Source: Halichondria panicea (Eukaryota; Porifera; Demospongiae; Suberitida; Halichondriidae). From it: a DNA stretch of 64,000 nt. The notes under the pieces are model-generated. The model had not been told where the DNA came from and searched no databases. It was given only the letters and a program-made list of their open reading frames with translations. The position numbers and the translations under genes were made by a program. The stretch spans positions 807,502 through 871,501 of the forward strand of contig NC_087393.1 in NCBI RefSeq assembly GCF_963675165.1, read 5' to 3'. This document shows, piece by piece, positions 36,568 to 44,785 of the stretch; the first letter of the stretch is position 1; every line of letters begins with the position of its first letter.

Positions 36568-39175
36568 TTGTGGTTGCAGCTGTTTGTTGTTATGCCATTA
36601 GGCCACGCGGGCCACGTGGCTGCGAATTCTCCTGCAACTTTTTCCTTTGATGACCCTTTATCCATTCATGCAACCCAAAAAGTAAACCTACTTGCTGGAC
36701 AGAGACTCTGCTTGCTGGAGAAAGAAAACATTGTATGGACAATTCCTTTTGAGGATATGTCACTAATAATCAAAAGCATAGAAGTAAATGCATTCAATAA
36801 CTGTACATGCGTACACTGTGTGACGTTCCTCCACACTCAATCATAGCAACTGGGTGGCGACTACAGCCTGTACACATGGCCCTGTGCTCTCCTGTTAGCC
36901 CAACACATCTACGACCAGAAGGAATTCATCGGAGGGAAAAAAGTCTTAGAAGTGAGAGTTCAAAATTACCCGAATTATCGCCTCCTTATTTTTTCTCCAG
37001 CTAGGTGCAGGGACGGCTATACCTGGACTCACAGCCGCCAAGTGCGGAGGTCATGTGACCTTCACAGACCGCGAGGGGAATACATGTTTCCAAAACGCCA
37101 TCAAGAGATCATGTGATCTCAATGGAATAGAGGGGATGGAGATTACCGAGGTCACATGGGGGTTGTTTTCTCCGACATTGCTGACCCTCCCCCCACAAGA
37201 TGTGATAATTGCTTCTGACTGCTTCTACGACTCAAAAGGGGAGGAGTTATTATTATACACAATAACAATTATATTTAACTGTTTTCTTCAGATTTTGAAG
37301 ATGTTTTGGCAACTGTTTCCTTTCTGATGGACAAAAACCCATCCTGTAAATTTTGGACTACCTATCAAGAAAGAAGGTAAAGGCATCCCTTACCAACTAA
37401 CAGGTTGAGATTTCAAATGCATTTACAGTAGAACCTCGATTATCCAGACACCTTGGTTCCAGAGGCAGGCCGGATAACTGAATAATACCGGATAATCGAA
37501 TAGATAAACCACGCCTTGTGATCCACCCACTTTATTGATAAACAGCAGTGCCACATGGTTGTCTATGCATGCGCAGAAGATAAGCAGACTTGTCTCCATA
37601 GTAACAGCTGCAATGTGCATGCGCATTTCAGGGACACACCCATTTTCTGAATTAGAAACTTCCAAGCCGGATAATCGAGGGTTCCGGATAATGGAGGGCT
37701 GGATAATCGAGGTTCTACTGTAGCTTTTAGGAATACATACATGTATCTATGATAATTATGTTTATATCGAATGTTATAGGACTACGTAGCCGAATTTTGA
37801 CAACAGTAAATAGCATGCATAAACTGCAACATTCACAAATTTTTTAGGAGCCCATGTCTATTGTGGTCACCCCTATTTATCTCTTTCCTTGGCAATCTGT
37901 TGTAGAAATTACAACAATGGGTAAGGAATCGTTATGATGAATTAGATGAAGTTGTATGTGAGCTCCTCCCTGACAAACAAACTGTAGTCTAGGTAACCGC
38001 CTTATCAGTCAAGTAGGCTAAAAATCTGTGTCCTTTGATGTAAGCTTTGATGTCTCTTTGTGCATATGTAGTTATAAAAAAAAAAAAAAAAAAAAAAGAA
38101 ACCTTTGACTAGCTAGGAAGAGTAGCAGCAGTAGGCAGCAGTAGTAGTAGCAGTGCAAGCAGGACTAGACTAGATTAAAAAGTTGGTGGAAAGAATAACT
38201 GACCGTTTGGACGTCACCTGGCTGCCAGACTTTCATCTGGACTCTTCCCCCTGAGTAGCTGGCCTTTCTCTAAGCCACAAAACTGAGCAAGAAGCTGAAG
38301 AAGCAGCTAGACAGAGACATGTACCTAGCCTTGAGAATTGGGAGGCGTGGCTCAACTAGTTAGCCCAGCCCAGAGGAATTGTTACCGTGGGTACTGAACA
38401 ACCGTAGAAGTAGGGCTACCCCTGGCTTTACTGAATTAACTAGCTGTGTCTGCTGTCTAGTTGGACCAGATTTAGCTAGATAATGGGGTAGAGAATAGTT
38501 GAGCGGTGCTGTGTGTAGCTTGAACTGTACTGGCTGGCAAGAATCTAGTAAGCACCCTATGCACTGATAACTCGTCAGAATGGAGGGTATGTTCTAGGGA
38601 TCTGGACAGCTGTACATCCAAAGGAGCCAGGGAGTGCCAATCATCTTCTCCCAGTCTCTGACACGCTAAACAAAAGGAGCTAGAACTGGGAGTCCCAGCT
38701 AGAATTGCTAGCCGGATCTAGACTAATAGAATGACTTGGAGGCGTGGTGAGGCCGGATCCACACTAATTGATCGACCTAAAGACGCTCCTGTTCCAGATT
38801 TCACGAATGGCAAGGAAAGGGTTATGTTTATAATACAGCCAGATTAATGGGCCCCAATAGAATAATAGCTTCAACCTCCTGTCTTTAGCAGGACGACCCG
38901 AAGGGAGACTGCTATGAATAATTGTACTTTTGCCTAAGTTCAACCCAACAAAGTTATCTGCATGTATACTCATAATTATAGCTGCTTTTTATTCCTACAG
39001 CTCAAACCGAACTCTGGTACACTTATTAGAGAGATGGGGACTAGAAGCTGCAGTCATTACCGTGGATACAAATAGCCCCAAGGACAGAGTGGTGGTCGAA
39101 GGACTGAGTGAAAGCAGATCATCTACTGAACACACACTCCACTTGTGGGAGATTACTAGCAGAAACAGTATATAG
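36568..39175 (+). CDS. METTL23: METTL23 orthologue, protein arginine/histone methyltransferase-like
   Basis: Exon blocks that keep frame: up to 36783 (ends KSIE, donor gtaaat), 36847-36951 (acceptor tcatag; GDYSLYTWPCALLLAQ, ends KKVLE), 37001-37238 (LGAGTAIPGLTAAKCGG, then VTWGLFSP, LPPQDVIIASDCFYDSK), 37292-37376 (FEDVLATVSFLMDKNPS, then WTTYQER) and 39001-39175 (TLVHLLERWG through HLWEIT, stop). The order matches METTL23: W-P-C-A-x-x-L-A motif, SAM-binding G-A-G loop split by an intron after L-E, an acidic D in TDRE, the PPQDVIIASD strand, and a short C-terminal sheet. METTL23 is a seven-beta-strand SAM-dependent methyltransferase reported to methylate histone H3 arginine. The true start is uncertain (ATG at 36568 or 36592, or an exon further left). 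Oddities: intron 3 would begin with GG (37239-37240), and the last intron of 1.6 kb holds a MITE and a 22-base A run (38076-38097). It ends tail-to-tail with A1. Confidence 0.82.
37426..37720. mobile_element. Pogo/Tigger-like MITE, 295 bp, inside METTL23 intron
   Basis: Left end CAGTAGAACCTCGATTATCC; right end GGATAATCGAGGTTCTACTG, a perfect 20-bp inverted repeat. TA flanks both ends. Extra inner copies of the ggataat motif occur. These ends resemble those of Tigger/pogo elements of animals. There is no transposase. Confidence 0.88.
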
Positions 39176-39364
39176 TAGGCCCTGATAAATTATGCTTTTT
39201 TTCACCCATTATTATAATTCTTGTGTGCGTCTTTAAAAAATCTGATTTTCCCCCAAAATGTGTTAAGACGTAAGCACAGCACACAACTGACACAAGACAT
39301 AATTATGATTCTCAGTGTTATCTTGTTGACTTGAACTGATCCATAATATTCACCTTCTGTCTAT

Positions 39365-39415
39365 CCTCGAGACCAGGCCGATTAAAATACGTATTTTAAT
39401 CGGCCTAGGTTCGAG
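39365..39415. repeat. Perfect palindrome with outer arms, foldback element
   Basis: The core AGGCCGATTAAAATAC is followed immediately by its exact complement (39375-39406), and CCTCGA/TCGAGG arms lie outside. It is related to the 41-bp insertion at 42836-42876. It lies in the short gap between METTL23 and A1. Confidence 0.8.
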
Positions 39416-39706
39416 GCTGCCTTCTGTCATGAAAACCTCGTTATGCAAAACTTAATGTAAAGATCTTTACCAAAATGGACATTAATTTATACGCTAAAAT
39501 TATTCCAAGTATAATTATTTATCAGGGCCTATAATAATTATACTGGCTGTAGATCAGTTTCATTTCACCATTAATTTTCACATGTTTGGTTTAAAAATTT
39601 TATTCATTTTTTAGCACAAAATACATTGTAACGATCAACTATAACTATAATACAGTCATGAATGCATAGCCATTGTCCAATAATCCAGTTATGTGATTAT
39701 TACAAG

Positions 39707-42299
39707 CTAGCCAGCTAGGGCACCGTGTGACGAGAGGTCAGGTTCACTCGATATACCACTGTCCACAGCATCAACACGTCCACTAACCACTTTGTGAGCG
39801 GAGCGGGGGGAACGTGGTGGTACTGCACTGCGCCTTCTCTTTAGTAGTGCAATCTCTTCCCTGGCCAATTTAAGCTGCTTCTCTTCAGTAGCTTCTACCC
39901 TTTTCTGTGTCAGTAGGATAAACAATAATTTTACTAGTTCACAATGATTATATACACACTACTCACCAATGCCTGAAGAGATCTCTCTTTTCTCTTTAGT
40001 GCCTCCTCAGTTGACCTTAGCTTGGCCTGCACCTCAATCTCAAGACATTTACTTTTCTCTAGCTGTTTCTGAACGCTCTGTAGCTCAGTCTTTTGTGCGC
40101 TGTTTTTCTTCTCGAACTTAGTGCACTCCAATGTCAAGAGCTCTTTCATCGCCTCACTCTCCCTGTTCATGTGCTCCTCAGCCAGTGCCAACTTTTGTTG
40201 GCCTTCAAACTTGTGTATTTCTGATCGTTCCAATGCTTTCTTTGCGTCCAGTAGTTCAGTCTCCAAAGCAGTATATTTGTCAGCAAGCTCAGTGTTCTTT
40301 TTCAGTAGCGCCTCCTTTGTCTCCTTCCAGTCACTTCTTTCCTGTTCCAGACTCTCTTCATCCAAAATCAACGTTGTCTGTGCCTCAAATTCAAGCAGCT
40401 CTGATCGCTCCAATGCTTTCTTCGTGTTCAATAACTCAGCCTCGATATAATTGCGATCCTCGATAAGCAACGTGCGGTTTGCCATCATTTGTTTTTCAAT
40501 GTTCAGCCATTCTTTCCTTTTTCTCTCCATGTGCTCCTCTGCCAACATAACCAAGTTCTTGGTATCAGTCTCCTGTCGTTTAGAATCCTCCAATTCCATT
40601 TTGACGTTAGTCATCTCAGCCTCCATGTCAGCAATACACTTCTCTACAAGCTTTTCATATTCGGACACCAATGATTCTTTTGTTTTTGTCCATTGAGCCC
40701 GTTCGAGCTTAAACTTATCTTCTGACATTTTCAATCTTTTGTAAGACATCGACTTCATTAGTTTGATTTGCTTCAGGTCATCATTCTTTTCAGCTAGTTC
40801 AAGCTGTAAGGTTATAAATTTTGATTACCATGCAATCATAGTAAAGAGTGTTATAATTATATATACCTTGAGGTGAGCATTATGTTTGGTAATGTCGTGG
40901 AGCTCCTTGGACAGAGAGTTGAGAAGATCCTGGAGTGAGTCTGCGTGTGTGGTTGCCTCTAAGAGCTTCGTAAGTAGAGTATCCCTCTCCAATGTCAGAA
41001 TAGAGAGTTGGGACTCACTGTTGAGATTAATACCTATAAAGAGGTACAAAAAGCAATGTAAAGTTATTAGTTTGTAAGCTACAACCAACTGTGACATTGC
41101 AGAGTAACTTCTAAGGGAAATTATTTTGCAGCAACAAAAGAATTGCATGCATTATCTGCTCACCGTATAGGGACTGGAATTTCAATGCCAATGCCTTGCT
41201 TGTGGTAGTCCGTGCCCAGAGGTGGTACAGGGCAGTGCAAAGCACACACCCATACATTACAGTCACACATGTCAAGCCAAGATTTGGTCCCTATGAGAAC
41301 AAACAAATTTTTTTTATTAGAATAAGCACATCCATTCATAGCTCTTTGGCTCACCATGTGGTAGGTCCATTCATTCCAGTAGGAGTTGAGAAGATCTCCA
41401 TAGAACAGTGTTGATCGATAGTGATGCAAGCGCAAGTCAGAGGCCGTTCTGTCAAATTCCGTTTTGTCAAATTCCGATTCTGATATAAGGCTGACAGTTT
41501 CCAATTCCAGACCAACTTCATACACGATGGTCGTGTAGTCAAACGCTTGGGTTTTCGAGTAATCAATGTCCAGAGTTGATGAGAGGAGAAATGAGTTAAA
41601 ATGCTTAAAATCCAGAGAGGTGTTTGCATCAACGTGAGAGTTTTCATCGCTCAGTGGTGAAGAGTCGTTCGAAACAAGGTTCTCCCCAGCAGTTTGCAAT
41701 ACCTGTGGAAAAAAGTTGACATAATTATAGCTAGCTAGCAAAAAAGCAATAAAAAGCAGCCCTTACGTCAATTTCTTTCAAGCAAAGTCCTTGCCTTGGG
41801 TTGAACAAGGCCCATTCTAAAGAGAGGGTAAAATCACTTCCTCCAAGAGACTGCAACTCATTCTGCAATTCATTCTTCAGGACTGTGCCTGAGCCTGTGA
41901 TAAATACCGTATAGCGCGAAATTTTCGAGGCACTTATATTTCGTGGATTGGCCTCTAAAAGTATTTTCGTTGCACAATGTTCGCGGAATGACTGCTTACC
42001 GGAAGCCACGCCTTTAAATCTTGCACGTTATAGCAGGTAAAGAACGATTTTCGTGGACTTAATTTTCGTGTAGGATTGCTAACCCACGAAATCCACGAAA
42101 ATTAAGCCCCTCGAAAATTTCGCGCTATACGGTAAATAAAGTATTAAATTTTATTATCAGTTAGCTAAAATGATAATTATTTTATTTTACCTAAGAAGCA
42201 GTTGGACAGTGTATTTTCTATCAAATGGGGAGGAGTTGAGAATCCAATTAGCACTGCTGCGGCCATGAGAATGGCACGTGCCGTGTTGCTTTCGAGCAT
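39707..42299 (-). CDS. A1: single-pass membrane protein with long coiled-coil tail, unknown family
   Basis: Seven coding exons on the minus strand: 42191-42299, 41767-41894, 41355-41702, 41164-41290, 40867-41033, 39967-40803, 39707-39904. All have GT-AG borders, and lengths sum to 638 codons with matching phases (637 residues). In order: a probable signal peptide (MLESNTARAILMAAAVLIGF); an ectodomain of about 160 residues, acidic, with sequons N91-D-S and N106-T-S and an aromatic end (SYWNEWTYHM); a membrane segment at about 199-219 (LTCVTVMYGCVLCTALYHLW) followed by a positive stop (ARTTTSK); a coiled coil from about 240 to 590 with repeated LEATTH, KKALERSE and EEHM-type heptads; and a basic then serine-rich tail (KRRRSAV, SGISSEPDLSS). 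The layout suggests type I topology. I recognise no named family. The start was chosen because it is the first methionine conserved in all copies. Intron 1 holds a MITE found only in this copy. Divergent partner: B1. Confidence 0.75.
41907..42132. mobile_element. MITE, 226 bp, CCGTATAGCGCGAAATTTTCG ends, in A1 intron 1
   Basis: Left end CCGTATAGCGCGAAATTTTC pairs with GAAAATTTCGCGCTATACGG at the right, perfectly. TA flanks both ends. The other A copies have the uninterrupted site (gatgaataaataaag), which fixes the boundaries. The interior has more inverted segments (cacgaaaatt against aattttcgtg). Confidence 0.9.
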
Positions 42300-42705
42300 C
42301 TTCTTGACCTAAGTAATCAATATCGTAGCTGATAAATAGCCTTCTTTCTCACAATAGAACTCAAGAGATCTGCTTGCAGATTTTGCAGGAGAATGAATGA
42401 GTGATGAGTTGATCTACTATTGCCATGCACACAAAACGCATAAACGCTACATGACGTCATCCTATGCAAAGTGACGCGTCGGTAAATTTTTGTGCCTACC
42501 GATATGCGATAATTTATGCTTACTCATCTCTACATACGGTAGCTCTCTTGATTTTCAGCTGTGACTAGAGCTATGCACTGCAGAATTATCGTAGCTAGCG
42601 CCATTTGCCTGTTGCAATTGAAAAAGGGTGGGGCTGCTGCATACTCAGAGCATGCGCAAAACAGCTTGTAGTTGTAGTTGTAGCTGGTTGATATTCAATG
42701 GTTGT
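42300..42705. promoter_or_regulatory. Divergent A1/B1 promoter region with CRE palindrome at 42452-42459
   Basis: The two start codons are 406 bp apart. A perfect TGACGTCA (cAMP-response/ATF site) lies about 155 bp before the A ATG. A CATGCACACAAAACGCATAA block on one side and a gtgacgcgtcggtaaa block on the other are also conserved in the other units. The site is present in all four complete units (47297-47304, 53086-53093, 58477-58484). Promoter function is inferred from position and conservation. Confidence 0.6.
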
Positions 42706-42835
42706 ATGATGTCTTTGTTCAAGTTTAAGTATTCAGCCATCACGGCCAATGAAGCAGGTAAGATTTATTGTAGCCAATAGCCATGTCTAAGGAGCTAGCT
42801 GGAAATTGTATGCAGCTTAGTTATACTTTATATAG

Positions 42836-42876
42836 CCTCGATTCAAGGCCGATTAAAATCGGCCTTGAATCGAGGC
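42836..42876. mobile_element. 41-bp palindromic insertion with 14-bp direct repeats, in B1 intron 1
   Basis: The insert reads CCTCGATTCAAGGCCGATT, two A, then its complement. It is flanked on both sides by TATACTTTATATAG (42822-42835 and 42877-42890). B2 has that 14-mer once with no insert, so this is a clean insertion with a target duplication. Confidence 0.85.
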
Positions 42877-43115
42877 TATACTTTATATAGATCTAACTCA
42901 TCATAAAATACAATCAGGCCTTACTTACAATCTTCTGTTGACCCCCCCCCTGCAGATATCAATACAAAACACTGGAGGAGGAAGCAGAGAGTATAGTCAT
43001 TGTGGATGTGAGTACTGAGTGATAAATAAGCATTTAGCATGCAACATGTGAGCTTCATGTATAATTATAGATTTTAATTTGAGTCACTTGCACACAGTAA
43101 GCACTATGGAATGCA

Positions 43116-43493
43116 GTGGCGTAGCCAGGGGGTGGCAAAGGGGGAAAATGCCCCCCCTTTTTCTCTCTACTACTCTGCTCAATTTATTGTATCTGATTAT
43201 CTTGCTGAGCACTCCCTTTCTTCGGAATCTTGCTGCAGTTATAGCTAGCTAGTAGGCAAGCAAAACGATTTAGTCTCTAAACTGTGAGCTATTCTAAATC
43301 TATAAACAGTTCTTGTTCTTTGCTAAACTAGCTTCTTCTATGCAAATAAAACATCAGGCCACACCCAACTAAATAGAGAAGTCAATAAAAATTATTATGA
43401 GTCATAATTAAGAGGCGTGGATTCTGGTCAAAATTTCGGCACTGCGCGGCTGATAAGTTTTTCCCCTCTTCCAAAAATCCTGGCTACGCTCCT
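43116..43493. mobile_element. hAT-like non-autonomous element, 378 bp, in B1 intron 2
   Basis: Ends GTGGCGTAGCCAGGG and TCCTGGCTACGCTCCT form imperfect inverted repeats. The 8-bp target duplication GGAATGCA (43108-43115 and 43494-43501) is exact. B2 and B4 have the empty site. B3 carries the same insertion at 53695-54076. Confidence 0.85.
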
Positions 43494-44057
43494 GGAATGC
43501 ACTCTCTTATTTTAGGCTCCTTAAACATAATTATTGTCCTTGCATGCTAAACTGAAACTGACCGGATTAACGAGAGTCTACTGTAATGCCCCTAATGGCA
43601 ACATGTGAGCTTCATGGTATAATTATAACTGGGATAGATTTTTAATTTGGGTCACTTGCACTCTATAAGCACTATGGAATGCACTCTTATTATAGGCTAC
43701 TTTAATAATTATGTTGTCATTTTCCTTGCATGCTAAACTGAAACTATACAACTCTCAGTAGGCAAAATGGAAGTTGAGAGTGTTCAGTTTTTAATGATTT
43801 CGTTTTGCTATTTGCAGTACAAGTTGATCGGTTTTGAGTATGGTGCTCCTGTGGCAGTGTCCCATCTGAGCAACTATAGGAACAGGTTGCTCATGGCAAC
43901 GGCATGCTGCTGCTGCTGTGGGCTGGCAGCTGTTAAATGCTCCAACGATGTAAGCAGCTCGTCACAAAAATTCAGTGTGTTCCTAATGTACTCCATTCAT
44001 GCATGTAATATGGATGTGTATACATTTGACACTGTATAAGCTTGTGCGTCAACAATA

Positions 44058-44385
44058 GTTATTTTTAGACACTAGTTGATAAGATCTACATGGGAAGTAC
44101 ATGGGAAAAGTGCCTCAGAGCAGGTATACTATGGGACTTAGTATACCTGCAATTTTACTTAGTATATAATTATATCTAGTATTCCGTTGTCAAGTAATTG
44201 TATTGTAGTCAAGCGGTTTGCGCATGCGCACTAGTATCTAAATGAGTTAGACACTGTTTTGTCGGTGTCCATGTGATTTAGAAGTCCTCAGCCACTTTAG
44301 TATACCCTCGCTACGCTCGGGATACTAAATCAGTGCCTTTGGGCTTCTAAATCCCATAGACACCTCCAAAACAGTATTATATAGT
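44058..44385. mobile_element. Foldback-type insertion in B1 intron 3, shared with B3
   Basis: This block is absent from B2 and B4, where the intron reads straight from caacaattata to tagtaccttt. It contains inverted segments: ttagtataccctcgctacgc and its partner gggatactaaat, and gtcggtgtccatg against catagacacc. The exact ends are uncertain. Confidence 0.55.
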
Positions 44386-44785
44386 ACCTTTATAATTATT
44401 ATTATTTTAAGCCTCTAGAAATTTATAGGTTTGCTGCCTTGTGCAGGTCAACTCCAAGCTAGGAGTTGGGGACATGGAAGGAGCGAGGAAAGCTTCTGAC
44501 AAGGCACTCTGTTTCACCAACACTGCTGTGATGACTGGCCTAGGCATTCTAACCGCCATTATTTTGCTTTTCGTGGCTATTCTGTTGGTACTTATAATTA
44601 TTCATATTAATTGATGCAGCTACTACGTTTCTAAGGCCATGCTGTAGAATGTTTTGAATGGTTGATTAATTAATACACATTAATTTTACATTGTAACATT
44701 TACATTGTAACGATCAACTATAACTATAATACAGTCATGCATGCATAGCCATTGTCCAATAATCCAGTTCTGTGATTATTATAAG

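Larger units (their letters stand above)
42706..44614 (+). pseudogene. B1: CD225/dispanin (IFITM-like) gene with a frameshift in exon 2
   Basis: Exons: 42706-42757, 42956-43007, 43818-43949, 44447-44614. The ancestral reading (compared with the other copies) is a protein of about 137 residues: an acidic N-terminus (EEEAESIVIVD), a first membrane segment carrying a run of five cysteines (ATACCCCCGLAAV), the conserved loop (VNSKLGVGDMEGARKASDKA), and a second membrane segment (TGLGILTAIILLFVAILLV). The G-D-x-x-x-A-x-x-A-S loop and cysteine-rich first helix are the CD225 signature. Family members are small dual-pass proteins of endosomal and plasma membranes; vertebrate IFITMs restrict viral fusion, but other members have other roles. 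In this copy, exon 2 lacks seven bases (agagtga) after atatca, which leads to a stop within the exon. Exon 4 is the best preserved of all copies. Confidence 0.78.

Noticed and set aside
36453-36665. Minus-strand frame overlapping the METTL23 5' end, with a possible intron (gtaagg to tttatag) and a lysine-rich end (PIEGKKKSNED)
   Set aside because: The splice phases do not join the two attractive halves in one frame, and the products would be very short. It could be the leader of a divergent transcript, but I cannot support a gene.
38076-38097. A run of 22 A as the 3' end of a retrotransposon
   Set aside because: I found no target duplication around it and no reverse transcriptase or SINE-like promoter boxes before it, so a simple A run is the safer reading.
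40121-40696. Plus-strand frames of 80-111 codons opposite the A coiled-coil exon, recurring in every unit
   Set aside because: They are the antisense of a heptad-rich coding exon (serine and phenylalanine opposite lysine and glutamate) and recur only because the exon recurs.
41160-41334. Minus-strand frame through the A1 membrane exon reading SWLDMCDCNVWVCALHC
   Set aside because: This frame does not join the neighbouring exons in phase and meets a stop at the donor. The frame reading TCVTVMYGC joins both sides correctly in all copies.
43550-43590. Half copies of the CAGTAGAC-type MITE end (also near 54136) as complete elements
   Set aside because: Only one end (ccggattaacgagagtctactg) is present, with no partner nearby, so they are relics.
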